A DNA stretch of 64,000 bases from Streptomyces sp. SCSIO 30461 (GTDB lineage: Bacteria > Actinomycetota > Actinomycetes > Streptomycetales > Streptomycetaceae): assembly GCF_037023745.1 (NCBI RefSeq), contig NZ_CP146101.1:1240001-1304000 (forward strand), given 5' to 3'. A model generated the notes under the pieces. The model was not told the origin of the DNA. It was given only the letters and a program-made list of their open reading frames with translations, and ran no database searches. The position numbers and the translations under genes were made by a program. Numbering within the stretch: the stretch's first letter is position 1; each line of letters opens with the position of its first letter. Of this stretch, positions 35,902 through 48,500 are shown piece by piece.

Positions 35902-35958
35902 AACTTTCAACTAAATCGCGGATCGCGTGAGCCTATTCACACAACTTTCAACTAAATC
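35902..35958. promoter_or_regulatory. 16-bp direct repeats upstream of the nitroreductase-like gene
   Basis: AACTTTCAACTAAATC occurs at 35902-35917 and exactly again at 35943-35958, 41 bases apart (about four helical turns). On the minus strand each reads GATTTAGTTGAAAGTT, resembling AGTTGAAA-type sites of MarR-family repressors. AT-rich against a GC-rich background. Confidence 0.7.
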
Positions 35959-35976
35959 TCGTGCGGGTTCGAGGGC

Positions 35977-36297
35977 TCAGAACGCCGAGGCGTCCTCGTC
36001 GTCCCCGTCGGCGCCGTCCGGCCGCCGATCCGCCAAGGCGGCGTCCAGCCGGGCCCGAGCGCCCTCCAGCCAGCGACGGCACACCTTCGCCAGCTCCTCG
36101 CCCCGCTCCCACAGGGCCAGGGACTCCTCGAGAGTGGTGCCCCCCGCCTCCAGCCGGCGTACGACCTCGATCAGCTCGTCGCGCGCCTGCTCGTACCCCG
36201 GCGAGTCCGAGCCCGCCGCGTCGACCGAGCCCTCCATGCCTGGTGTCCCCTCCACGTCCACTCCAAGGCCCGCGCCCTCGTCCGTCTTCGCCGTCAT
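35977..36297 (-). CDS. xseB: exodeoxyribonuclease VII small subunit
   Basis: 106 residues from ATG 36297. The XseB core is [50 protein letters not shown], a two-helix coiled coil, extended by an acidic N-terminus and tail. It binds many copies per XseA to form exonuclease VII, which degrades single-stranded DNA. The gene follows xseA with a gap of 10 bases. Confidence 0.9.
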   Translation of the reverse strand: MTAKTDEGAGLGVDVEGTPGMEGSVDAAGSDSPGYEQARDELIEVVRRLEAGGTTLEESLALWERGEELAKVCRRWLEGARARLDAALADRRPDGADGDDEDASAF

Positions 36298-36307
36298 GCG
36301 CTCCACC

Positions 36308-37522
36308 CTAAGTGCGGGGTCCGACAGTGACCGTGAACTCGCCTTCCGAGACCCTGGCCCGCAGTTCCTCGTCCGACGAGACCTCGCCGGGCGCCCGTAC
36401 CACCGCGCCGTCCGCACGCTGGAGCACCGCATACCCCCGCTCCAGAGTGGCGGCGGGGGACAAGGCGAGCACCCTGGCCCGGGTGTGCGACAGCTCGGAT
36501 TCGGCTCGGTCCAGCAGATGCCCGAGCACCCGGTGGCTCCTCGCGGCCAGCGCCTCCGTCTCATGCTCGCGCTCCTCCACCATCCGGTGTGGATGCTCCA
36601 TCGAACGCCGGGCGAGAGCGTGCGCGAGCCCCCGTTCCTCCCGCTCGATGAGTCCCCGCACCATCCGCAGCGCCCGGTCCCGCAGCGCCTGCACCCGCTC
36701 CAGTTCCTCGCCGACGTCGGGTACGACCTTCTTCGCCGCGTCCGTCGGTGTGGACGCACGCAGGTCCGCGACCAGGTCGAGCAGCGGTGAGTCCGGTTCG
36801 TGCCCGATCGCCGATACCAGCGGTGTGCGGCACTCCGCCACCGTCCGGATCAGCTGCTCGTCCGAGAACGGCAGTAGATCCTCCACGCTCCCGCCGCCGC
36901 GCGCCACGACGATCACGTCCACGTCGGGCAGCGCGTCAAGCTCCCGAACCGCCTGGACCACCTGCGACACGGCGCGCACGCCCTGCACCGCCACATTGCG
37001 CACCTCGAAGCGCACGGCGGGCCAGCGCCGCCGTGCGTTCTCCAGTACGTCGCGCTCGGCGGCGGACGCCCGGCCGCAGACCAGGCCGACCAGCTGCGGC
37101 AGGAACGGCAGCGGCTTCTTCCGGTCGTGGTCGAAGAGCCCTTCGGCGCCCAGCGTCCGCTTCAGCCGCTCAAGCCGTACGAGCAGCTCGCCCATGCCCA
37201 CCGGACGTATCTCCGTCGCCCGCAGGGAGAGCTGCCCCCGCGGCGCGTACCACTCCGGCTTGGCGAAGAGCACCACCCGGGCACCCTCGGACACGACATC
37301 GGCGACGGCGTCGAACACCTGGCGATAGCAGGTGACGCTCACCGAGATGTCGTACGAGGTATCGCGCAGCGTCATGAACACCACCCCGGCCCCTGGCCTG
37401 CGGGAAAGCTGGGTGATCTGACCCTCCACCCAAACGGCACCGAGCCGGTCGATCCACCCGCCGATGAGCCGCGACACCTCACCGACGGGTACCGGGGCTT
37501 CGGCTGACGTAGTGAGACCCAT
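36308..37522 (-). CDS. xseA: exodeoxyribonuclease VII large subunit
   Basis: 404 residues from ATG 37522. OB-fold N-terminal domain ([25 protein letters not shown]), then the catalytic domain with [59 protein letters not shown], typical of XseA including the conserved Asp and His. Long C-terminal helices bind XseB, whose gene follows. It is divergent from ispH. Confidence 0.93.
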   Translation of the reverse strand: MGLTTSAEAPVPVGEVSRLIGGWIDRLGAVWVEGQITQLSRRPGAGVVFMTLRDTSYDISVSVTCYRQVFDAVADVVSEGARVVLFAKPEWYAPRGQLSLRATEIRPVGMGELLVRLERLKRTLGAEGLFDHDRKKPLPFLPQLVGLVCGRASAAERDVLENARRRWPAVRFEVRNVAVQGVRAVSQVVQAVRELDALPDVDVIVVARGGGSVEDLLPFSDEQLIRTVAECRTPLVSAIGHEPDSPLLDLVADLRASTPTDAAKKVVPDVGEELERVQALRDRALRMVRGLIEREERGLAHALARRSMEHPHRMVEEREHETEALAARSHRVLGHLLDRAESELSHTRARVLALSPAATLERGYAVLQRADGAVVRAPGEVSSDEELRARVSEGEFTVTVGPRT

Positions 37523-37680
37523 GCCCGCGAGCGTATCGGCACCCGCCGACAGCGCTCCGGCGGCGCCGCACGCACAGGGCCGCACGGCAAATACGGCAGA
37601 TGCCGACATGGCGCCCGCGCGCCGCCGTCAGCCCTGTGGGCGATCGTTGCCCTCCGACGGCCGCCCTTACGATGGGACGC

Positions 37681-38661
37681 ATGACTGCAACGAACGCCCG
37701 CCGCGTCCTGCTCGCCGCACCTCGTGGCTATTGCGCGGGCGTGGACCGTGCCGTGATCGCCGTGGAGAAGGCCCTGGAGCAGTACGGCGCCCCGGTCTAC
37801 GTGCGCCACGAGATCGTCCACAACAAGTACGTCGTACAGACCCTGGAGAAGAAGGGCGCGATCTTCGTCGACACCACGGCGGAGGTGCCCGAAGGCTCGA
37901 TCGTCATGTTCTCGGCGCACGGCGTGGCGCCGATCGTGCACGAGGAGGCCGCCGAGCGGAAGCTCGCGACCATCGACGCGACCTGCCCCCTGGTGACCAA
38001 GGTCCACAAGGAGGCCATCCGCTACGCCAACGAGGACTTCGACATCCTCCTCATCGGCCACGAGGGCCACGAGGAGGTCATCGGCACCACCGGTGAGGCC
38101 CCCGACCACATCACGCTGGTCGACGGCCCGGGCGATGTGGACAAGGTCGAGGTCCGCGACCCGTCGAAGGTCGTCTGGCTCTCCCAGACCACGCTCTCCG
38201 TGGACGAGACGATGGAAACGGTCGACAAGCTGAAGACCAAGTTCCCGCTGCTGGTCTCCCCGCCGAGCGACGACATCTGCTACGCGACCCAGAACCGCCA
38301 GATCGCGGTCAAGGAGATGAGCGCTCAGGCCGACCTGGTGATCGTCGTCGGCTCGCGCAACTCCTCGAACTCCGTGCGCCTGGTCGAGGTCGCCCTGACC
38401 GCCGGGGCGAAGGCCTCCCACCTGGTCGACTTCGCCCATGAGATCGACGAGTCCTGGCTGGACGGCGTCGGCACGGTGGGCGTCACCTCCGGAGCTTCGG
38501 TCCCCGAGGTACTGGTCGAGGAGGTCCTGGAGTGGCTCGCACAGCGCGGCTACGAGGACGTGGAGATCGTCAAGACCGCCGACGAGTCCCTCACCTTCTC
38601 CCTTCCCAAGGAACTGCGCCGCGACCTCCGCGCCGAGGCCGTTTCGCTTGTCGAGGAGTAA
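37681..38661 (+). CDS. ispH: 4-hydroxy-3-methylbut-2-enyl diphosphate reductase
   Basis: 326 residues from ATG 37681 (ATG 37672 also in frame). Last step of the MEP isoprenoid pathway, giving IPP and DMAPP. The three cysteines that bind the 4Fe-4S cluster are Cys18 (RGYCAGV), Cys102 (DATCPLV) and Cys200 ([11 protein letters not shown]); HEIVHN, FSAHGV and the [11 protein letters not shown] substrate loop are intact. The product supplies the uppS-type enzyme encoded at 9006. Confidence 0.95.
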   Translation: MTATNARRVLLAAPRGYCAGVDRAVIAVEKALEQYGAPVYVRHEIVHNKYVVQTLEKKGAIFVDTTAEVPEGSIVMFSAHGVAPIVHEEAAERKLATIDATCPLVTKVHKEAIRYANEDFDILLIGHEGHEEVIGTTGEAPDHITLVDGPGDVDKVEVRDPSKVVWLSQTTLSVDETMETVDKLKTKFPLLVSPPSDDICYATQNRQIAVKEMSAQADLVIVVGSRNSSNSVRLVEVALTAGAKASHLVDFAHEIDESWLDGVGTVGVTSGASVPEVLVEEVLEWLAQRGYEDVEIVKTADESLTFSLPKELRRDLRAEAVSLVEE

Positions 38662-38691
38662 CCGCCAGCAGTTCCTCGTAACGTTGTGTCC

Positions 38692-39428
<737 letters not shown>

Positions 39429-39429
<1 letters not shown>

Positions 39430-40687
39430 TAGATTGTCGCACCTAAGTATGGCTCTGATTGGTGGAGTTGACGGTCGGGCAGTCTCCCCTCGTCGCTTCA
39501 CTTCGGCCGGGCGGGGGTGCCATGTCGTCACAAAAGAAGTATCCGGTTGCCTTGAGTGCTGAGGATCGTCAGGCGTTGGTGCGGGTGACCACGACGGGAG
39601 TCCGCAGCGCGTCGATGATCAGACGGGCGCGGGTGTTGCTCGCGCTGGATACGTCGGTCGGCGAGGTCGATCCGCGGGCGGTGATCGCGGACCGGGTCGG
39701 GGTGTCGTGCGAGTCGGTCCGGCTGGTCTCGAAGCGGTACGCGGAGACCGGCGGCGATGTGTGGGCCACGGTCGGCCGGAAGGAACGCGCCTGCCCCCCG
39801 GTGCCCTCCCCGGTGACCGGTGAGGTCGAGGCGAGGCTGATCGCGCTGGCCTGCTCGACACCGCCCAAGGGCCATGCCCGGTGGTCGCTGCGCCTGCTGG
39901 AGAGGCACGTGGCGCTGATCGAGGACATCCCGAACCTGGACCACTCCACGATCGGCCGGGTTTTAAAAAAACGGAACTGCGTCCTCACCTGAAGAAGTGC
40001 TGGACCATCCCGCCACGAGCGAACGCGCAGTTCGCGGCCCGGATGGAAGACGTGCTGGCCGTCTATGCCCGGCCCTATGACCCGGCGCGTCCGGTGGTGT
40101 GCATGGACGAGAAGCCGTACCAGCTGCTCGGCCACGTCCGCGATCCGCTTCCCCCGCGGCCCGGCCGTGACCGCCGCGAGGACAACGAGTACGTCCGCTC
40201 GGGGACCTGCTCGATCTTCTGCTGGGTTGAACCGCTGCGCGGATGGCGACGCGTGGATGCCCAGCCCCGCCGGACCAAGGTCGACTGGGCGCACCAGGTC
40301 GAACACCTGCTGACCGTGGACTATCCCGACGCCGCCACGGTCGTGCTGGTGATGGACAACCTCAACACCCACACCACCGCCTCGCTCTACGAGGCGTTCG
40401 ACCCGGGGAAAGCCTTCGCGCTGGCCCAGCGCCTGGAAATCCACCACACCCCCAAACACGGGTCCTGGCTCAACATCGCCGAGATCGAGCTCTCCGCGCT
40501 CACCCGCCAGTGCCTGGACCGCCGCATCGACGACCTCACCGTGCTCAACACCGAACTCGCCGCCTGGCAGCAGCACACCAACAGCAACCAGCGCCAAGTC
40601 GACTGGCACTTCACCACCGACGACGCACGCGTGAAACTACGCCACCTCTACCCAACCACACAGCAAAACTAAGCCGCGACAATCTAC
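39429..40687 (+). mobile_element. IS630-family insertion sequence
   Basis: 1259-bp element with perfect 12-bp inverted ends, GTAGATTGTCGC (39429-39440) and its complement at 40676-40687, flanked by TA on both sides (39427-39428, 40688-40689), the target duplication of IS630/Tc1 elements. It carries one transposase in two overlapping frames. Both ends are intact, so it may be active. Confidence 0.9.
39522..40672 (+). CDS. IS630 transposase, made by -1 frameshift
   Basis: The first frame (from ATG 39522, or GTG 39459, to the stop at 39992) encodes a helix-turn-helix region ([22 protein letters not shown]). The second frame, open to 40672, holds the DDE catalytic domain: [22 protein letters not shown] and [15 protein letters not shown]. 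They overlap around TTTTAAAAAAAC (39961-39972), a T TTA AAA/A AAA AAC slippery stretch in the right register for a -1 shift, so the fused OrfAB transposase is expected. Without a shift only the DNA-binding part is made. Confidence 0.88.
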
Positions 40688-40690
40688 TAG

Positions 40691-40921
40691 TGCCGCGTCA
40701 GACGACGTTTGCACGCGAGGGAGCGGCGTCCGGTGCATGGGCCCGCTCCGGGTCCTCCCGGGTCGAGGGGGTGGGGTATCCCCGGGCCCTCCCGGGCCTG
40801 GGGATAGATCGCCCGGCGCCCGATCCCCTTCGTAGTGGGCCTACTCGAGCCGCCGTCCTGGGAGCACCTCCCAGGCGAAGCTCTCGGCGCATCGCGATGG
40901 GGCGAACCTTGCCTGACGGCA
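40691..40921. mobile_element. MITE with CTAG target duplication
   Basis: 231-bp non-coding element: left end TGCCGCGTCAGACGACGTTT, right end complementary to TGCCGTCAGGCAAGGTTCGC, so the ends match apart from a 2-base gap and a few changes. CTAG flanks it (40687-40690 and 40922-40925). The interior is GC-rich inverted repeats. It lies between ppgK and the DUF6542 gene, directly beside the IS630 element. Confidence 0.8.
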
Positions 40922-41599
40922 CTAGTGTCGGCCGTCCGGGTGCCGCAGTGCCTGCCCCGGGCGGCCGTCGGCCTTGCGGGGCGCCGGGCGACGAGCGGGA
41001 GCGCGGCGCATCAGCCGGACCTTCCGCACGGTCGTGATGACCCCCGCGACCAGGGTGCCGCCGTACAGCCACCCCGCGTTGACGGCCAGCGCCGTCACCA
41101 CGGCCATGATGTGGCCCCCGTAGCCGCCCACGCCGCCCGCGACCGGGATGACGCCGACGGTGAACGCGATCGGCACACTGATCGGCGCGGTGACCAGGTC
41201 AGCCTTGCGTACCCACAGCGCGGTCAGAGCGCTGACCGGCAGGAAGAGCAGGCCGTACACCAGCGGTGAGCCGTCGAGCAGCAGCTCGTCCAGCGAACCG
41301 ATCAGCAGCATGACGGCCGAGGCGAAGAGTCCGGCGCCGAGCCCGGTCAGGCGGGGATTCGGCAGCCTGCGCAGCGCGAGGAGTACCGGCGGTACCGGAC
41401 GCCCCGGCCGTGGGGCGGGCCGTTTCGGCTGCCCACCGCCACCCGGCCCGTCGGTATGCCCCGATCGCGCCGGCCGGTCCTTGCTGCCCGGCCGTGCCGT
41501 GACCCGGTACACCGAGGCGCCCTCGATGAGGGCGCCCTGCCCGGAAAGAGGGGCCTGCGGCCGTGGCCGCTGCTGCGAGGGACCTGTCCTGTGCTCCAC
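40922..41599 (-). CDS. DUF6542-type membrane protein
   Basis: 225 residues. An Arg/Pro/Gly-rich N-terminus of about 80 residues, then three to four membrane helices (GLGAGLFASAVMLLIGSLDELLL, YGLLFLPVSALTALWV, VPIAFTVGVIPVAGG, IMAVVTALAVNAGWLYGGTLVAGVITTV) and a basic tail. The layout fits the small actinobacterial family usually labelled DUF6542, found between ppgK and ychF in Streptomyces. Its stop codon TAG is read from the right-hand CTAG of the MITE, so the frame is intact despite the insertion. Confidence 0.72.
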   Translation of the reverse strand: MEHRTGPSQQRPRPQAPLSGQGALIEGASVYRVTARPGSKDRPARSGHTDGPGGGGQPKRPAPRPGRPVPPVLLALRRLPNPRLTGLGAGLFASAVMLLIGSLDELLLDGSPLVYGLLFLPVSALTALWVRKADLVTAPISVPIAFTVGVIPVAGGVGGYGGHIMAVVTALAVNAGWLYGGTLVAGVITTVRKVRLMRRAPARRPAPRKADGRPGQALRHPDGRH

Positions 41600-41832
41600 G
41601 GATCAAACGTAGGTCTCATCGCATGAGGGTTCCGCCACAAGACACGCCCTTTGGGTGACCTTGGCCATGAGTTCGACGCAAACCCGTACCCCGCTCGTAC
41701 GCGAGAGCCCCGATGACGGGCTTCCCCGGTTCCCGTCGTCGGCTCCGCTGACGCGCCCGTAAACTGGTGGATCGGCCCACCCGGGTCCGGGCCCCCGGCC
41801 CACCGCCAGTCCTCACCCAGGAAGTCGCCAAC

Positions 41833-42921
<1,089 letters not shown>

Positions 42922-42967
42922 GCCACGCATTACCGTGGATCTGGTGAATTAGCAAACCGCCAGGTCA

Positions 42968-43001
42968 AACGGGGTCGACCCGGATTCGGGTCGACCCCGT
43001 T
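42968..43001 (+). terminator. ychF terminator
   Basis: Perfect 15-bp stem AACGGGGTCGACCCG (42968-42982), loop GATT, complementary arm 42987-43001. Confidence 0.88.
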
Positions 43002-43574
43002 CGCGTACCCGCGGCTGGATTTTGGCTGGATTACCTGACGCTTCGTCACCTGCCGTCATCCGTCGTTCTCCGCACGCTGGCTGGATCGCGGCTGGATGCG
43101 GCTGAACGGCGAGTCAGTTCGGAGGGGCGGCGTGTATGCCCGTGTGGGCCGAGCGTTTCGGGCCGTTGCGCCCTGGGGGCTGGATGGGGCGAACGGCCCT
43201 GTCGTCGTCCGCACAGGCGTCGGCCGGACGCCATGACGGTCCCGCGGACGCGCTTGGCCGCAGGTTCGAGTCCTGGGCGGGGCACTCGGAACATGGGGGT
43301 GGACGGAACCGCTCGGCGGCGGCGGGCATCTGGTGATCGAGACGGCTGTGCAACTGAAGCGGTAGGCCGGAGTAGGGCGAGCCCCGCGCTCCACTCTGCT
43401 GGAACGAAGTCTGCGTGATCGTCTCACTGGTGAACTCGGTGACTCGGGATTTTGGAGGGCTTTCCCGCCCTTGATACCTCTCGCGGACAGACGGACCTTC
43501 CATCACGAGAGCGCGCCGCAGAAGGACTCCACCTGGCGATGATGTGTTTTGTCCAGGTCGGCATCTATCGCCGG
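43002..43574. other. intergenic junction between core genome and accessory island
   Basis: About 570 bases with no supported gene; GCTGGAT phrases repeat four times at 43013-43101, and a tRNA-like 3' end lies at 43257-43285. Long minus-strand frames here are shadows. Housekeeping gene order ends at ychF, and restriction and mobile genes begin after this interval. Confidence 0.5.
43257..43285 (+). other. tRNA-like 3' fragment, possible attachment-site remnant
   Basis: GCCGCAGGTTCGAGTCCTGG followed by GCGGGGCAC looks like the T-arm and acceptor 3' strand of a tRNA (TTCGAGT loop, four of five stem pairs). No matching 5' acceptor strand (GCCCCGC) or anticodon arm is found upstream, so this is not a complete gene. 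Integrating elements leave such fragments at att sites. Confidence 0.45.
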
Positions 43575-44375
43575 TCACTCGGCCTGGGGCGACATCAACC
43601 ATGTCTCGAAGCCGCTCAGGTACTCGCCCATGTCCCCGAGAGACATCGGCGACGACTCGTACTGCACCGAGAGATTGACCTCGTACAGCTTGTAGGCGGG
43701 TTCCGCCTCCCGTGCCGCCGCGCACGCAGCCGCCAGCGCCCGGATCGCGCGCCCCCGGTCGCCGGCTTCCACCGCCTCCACGAGGTCGGGCCACAGCGTG
43801 TCACCGATGTAGTCGACGAGCTCCTCGACATGGGCCGCCGCCCGGCGGGCTCGGTCCTTGATCGCTTCCTGCTCGGCATCGGCGCGATGCCCGGCTCGCC
43901 GGGAGTCCCGTTCGTCGGAATCTGCCCAGGCATGGTCGCCCCAGATCTCCTCCCAGTGCTGGTCCGCCCGCGCGAGGTCTGCCGCAAAGTCGCGGTCCAG
44001 GTCTTCCTGTGTGAGCCGAGGATGCTCCCCCGAGTCACCCCTCTCGAACGCCGACAGCGGAAGAGTGAGATCGGGCATGGATCCGTCATCGCGCAGGGCG
44101 GTGAGCAGCAGTACGGCGTCGATCGCGGGGAGGACCTCCTCCATGTCCACCAGTCCTCGCAGGGATGCGAGGGACTGTTCGACAGCCATGTAGTCGTACT
44201 CGGCGATCTGGTTGTCGAGATCGCCGTGAAGATCGAGGAGGGCGCCGCCGATCGTCTCGATCTCATCCATGCGCGCCGCGATCTCCATGTCGAGACGCTC
44301 CACGATCTGCCGCAGCTCGTGCACGTCCTCGACCTGCTCTTCAAGCTTAGCCACCGCTTTGGCCAGCTCACCCAT
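43575..44375 (-). CDS. helical/coiled-coil protein of unknown function
   Basis: 266 residues, preceded by AGGGGGAC. No family recognised. The first 60 residues form a coiled coil (LAKAVAKLEEQVEDVHELRQIVERLDMEIAARMDEIETI); the middle is very acidic (DLDRDFAADLARADQHWEEIWGDHAWADSDE) and the end is helical with a GDRGRAIRALAAACAAAREAEPAYKLYE segment. No signal peptide or membrane helix. It is divergent from the pseudo-methylase/hsd operon and shares the upstream region containing the palindrome at 44524-44541, so it may belong to the same system. Only codon bias and the RBS support it as a gene. Confidence 0.7.
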   Translation of the reverse strand: MGELAKAVAKLEEQVEDVHELRQIVERLDMEIAARMDEIETIGGALLDLHGDLDNQIAEYDYMAVEQSLASLRGLVDMEEVLPAIDAVLLLTALRDDGSMPDLTLPLSAFERGDSGEHPRLTQEDLDRDFAADLARADQHWEEIWGDHAWADSDERDSRRAGHRADAEQEAIKDRARRAAAHVEELVDYIGDTLWPDLVEAVEAGDRGRAIRALAAACAAAREAEPAYKLYEVNLSVQYESSPMSLGDMGEYLSGFETWLMSPQAE

Positions 44376-44523
44376 GTCATGTCCCCCTGCTTCTTGGCGG
44401 TTGCCGCATTCCTCAGGAGGCAGGCTAAGGACTCAGGCTGCCCGGTCCGCTGTCATTCGGCCACGGGGACGACTGCCCCTGGATCACGTTGCCCGGTCAT
44501 TGTCATGAAGACATCCGCAAGCC

Positions 44524-44541
44524 TGATAACCCGCATTATCA
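44524..44541. promoter_or_regulatory. TGATAA palindrome upstream of the hsd operon
   Basis: TGATAACCCGCATTATCA: perfect 6-bp arms around a 6-base centre. The first ten bases are identical to the palindrome at 56363-56380, in front of the SMC-like ATPase operon. It lies between the divergent coiled-coil gene and the pseudo-methylase gene and probably serves as an operator. Confidence 0.7.
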
Positions 44542-44667
44542 ACTACCAGAAGACGCCGGGATAGCGATCGTCGTATGGTTCTAGGCGAAGCCCCGGGGAG
44601 CGACGAAAAGGCCAGCCTGACGGCCAGAGGGCTGATGCGGCGAGAGATGAACAGGGGGGTGCGTACC

Positions 44668-46836
44668 GTGGCTACTGTTTCGCCGGACACGACGCTACGC
44701 GCCCCGGCACCACTCTTGGTGTCGATGACCGAGATTGCCGCTTTCGCCCGGGTGAAGCGTCCCGTCGTGTCCACCTGGCGCCGACGTCACCGAGACTTCC
44801 CCGCTGCCGTGTCCGAGAACTCGGGAAGGCCACTATTTGACGGTGTCCAGGTTGCCGAGTGGTTGATCGCGTCCGGCCTGGGCAACGCCGACCCGACGGA
44901 TCTCCGGTCCGAGCTGGCTCTCTTCGGCGTCATCGCGTTGCGGGAGCGGTTCACGCCGTGGCAACTGGTCGAAACGCTGGGCAGCCTTCTGTGCCTGCGC
45001 CGACTCGACCGGGGCCGACCGCTGACCGACGGCACAAACGGCCCTCTGGGCGACGCCGAAGCGGAATCGGCCTTGTGGTCCGCCGTGCTGCGCCGCGCCG
45101 AACGGATCGACGCGGAGGACGATTTCGTCCTACGGGAACTGCGCTCTCTCGACGCCACCGCGGCCCCGCTCGCCCGACTCGCCGAGGATCTGGTAGAGGC
45201 CGCCTACGACGAGCGCGGCGCATACGAGTGGCTGCTCGCCGCCCGCTCCCGACTCGGCCTGGACTCGCTCGCCGCCGACGCCGTCGCCCCGGAGCTGCGC
45301 CGTCTGCTCACCCAGCTCACTGACATCCGTGTCCGGCTGGAGCACGGTGAGTCCCTCACTATCGCCGACCCGCACGCCAGTACCGGCGACCTGCTCGTCG
45401 CGCTCCTTGACGACACGGAGGACCGCGAAAACGTCAAGGTCCTGGCTGCCGATCTCGACGAACGGCTGGCCCGCATCACTTGCCGCCGCCTCCTCCTCGC
45501 GGGCGTAAGCGAACTCGACCTCGACGTCCAGACCGGCCCCGACCTGGAGGAGCGCCTCGCGGACCCGGACCTCGTCGTCACCCAGCTCCCCTACCGCCCC
45601 GGCGAGGACCGTTCCGTGTTCGCCGCATTGGCGGAGATCGAGCGCGCCGCCGACCTCCTTCGCCCCGGCTGCACGGCCATTGTCCTTGGCCCGGCCGACG
45701 CGCTCGTGGATGCACTCAAGGACACCGAGGCATCTCGGCTCCGCTCAGCCCTTTTGCGCAGCAATGTCGTCGAGTCCGTCATCGCGCTCCCCGGTGGTGT
45801 CCTGCCTTTCCGCCCCGGGTACCGTCCCGCGCTGTGGACGCTCACCCGCGGTCCCGTCCCCGAGGCGGAGGGCAAGGTGTTACTGGCCGACATCAGCTCC
45901 GAGCAGCTCACGACGGACGTGCGCATGCGGCTCGCCGAGGACGTCCTCCTCTGGCGCGCGGAAGGCTTCAGGGCGCTCGACGGCCATGACCCGCGTTACG
46001 GCCGTGTGGTCCCTGTCGCCGACCTGGATCGGGCCTTCGGCGGCGCGCTGACCCCGCCCGCGCCGCCCGCCTCCGCGATTTGGTCCGACGAGGTCACCGA
46101 ACGCCCAGCCCTGATCGCCGAGGCCGAGGCTCGCCTGGAGCGCGCGACGGCGGACGCACGCGCGTACGAGGGCGAGCAGGGCTCCTACCGAGGAGGCGTA
46201 CTGCGCCGGGTCGGCCTCCTGCCTCCGCGTACGACCCTTGGCAAGCTGATCACCGGACGCAGGGTGACCCGGCTCCCCGGCCACCGCGTCGATGACCGGC
46301 ACCTCGCCCCGGATGGCCACCACGCCGTCCTCGGCCCCGAGGAGATCACGGGCAAATGGCCGGTCGGCGTGCGCCGCATCGACCGGCTGGTCCTGGCCAC
46401 TGGATACGACCGGGTGGCGCTCACCGAGCCCGGCGACGTCGTCTACACCCTCACGCCCCGCCTCGGCCTGTACGTCGACCATGACGGCTTCTCGGTGGTC
46501 GCATTCCCGGCCCGCGTACTCCGCGTCAACCCCGACGCGGCCCGGCCGCTGACCCCGCGCGTTCTGGCGGCCGTGCTGGGTGCCGCTCGGGGCACCTCCC
46601 GCAGCCCCAGCGCGGTGCGGGCCGCCCGCCGCATGGAGGATTACCAGCTCCCCGACCTCGACCCGGACGAGGTGTTGCGCTTCGACGCCCTGCTGGCTGA
46701 GACGGAACGCCGGGAACGCCTGCTGCGTGCCCAGATCGACGCTCTCGCCGAGGCCCGGCGCCTGACGGTCGCCGGCTTGGCGGACGGCACGCTTACGCTG
46801 GCCGATCCGCTTGCTCCACTCATCAACCGCACGTAG
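44668..46836 (+). CDS. HTH protein fused to degenerate N-6 adenine methylase fold
   Basis: About 722 residues from GTG 44668 (AGGGGGG upstream; ATG 44575 also in frame). The N-terminus VSMTEIAAFARVKRPVVSTWRRRH..GRPLFDGVQVAEWL is an excisionase/MerR-like helix-turn-helix. A Rossmann region follows resembling HsdM-type methylases, but motif I reads DPHASTGDLL instead of PxCGSG and motif IV reads VVTQLPYR instead of NPPF/Y, so catalysis is doubtful. The C-terminal part (from LGKLITGRRVTRLPGH) resembles the target-recognition-like half of HsdS. It ends 23 bases before hsdM. A regulator or specificity partner of the RM enzyme is inferred. Confidence 0.8.
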   Translation: MATVSPDTTLRAPAPLLVSMTEIAAFARVKRPVVSTWRRRHRDFPAAVSENSGRPLFDGVQVAEWLIASGLGNADPTDLRSELALFGVIALRERFTPWQLVETLGSLLCLRRLDRGRPLTDGTNGPLGDAEAESALWSAVLRRAERIDAEDDFVLRELRSLDATAAPLARLAEDLVEAAYDERGAYEWLLAARSRLGLDSLAADAVAPELRRLLTQLTDIRVRLEHGESLTIADPHASTGDLLVALLDDTEDRENVKVLAADLDERLARITCRRLLLAGVSELDLDVQTGPDLEERLADPDLVVTQLPYRPGEDRSVFAALAEIERAADLLRPGCTAIVLGPADALVDALKDTEASRLRSALLRSNVVESVIALPGGVLPFRPGYRPALWTLTRGPVPEAEGKVLLADISSEQLTTDVRMRLAEDVLLWRAEGFRALDGHDPRYGRVVPVADLDRAFGGALTPPAPPASAIWSDEVTERPALIAEAEARLERATADARAYEGEQGSYRGGVLRRVGLLPPRTTLGKLITGRRVTRLPGHRVDDRHLAPDGHHAVLGPEEITGKWPVGVRRIDRLVLATGYDRVALTEPGDVVYTLTPRLGLYVDHDGFSVVAFPARVLRVNPDAARPLTPRVLAAVLGAARGTSRSPSAVRAARRMEDYQLPDLDPDEVLRFDALLAETERRERLLRAQIDALAEARRLTVAGLADGTLTLADPLAPLINRT

Positions 46837-46859
46837 CCCATCAGTTGGAAGAAGGAACA

Positions 46860-48492
<1,633 letters not shown>

Positions 48493-48500
<8 letters not shown>

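Noticed and set aside
43114..43794. Minus-strand ORF containing a QDSNLRP-type peptide
   Set aside because: This phrase is the well-known antisense reading of a tRNA 3' end; the ORF overlaps the tRNA-like fragment and the next gene and has no ribosome site.
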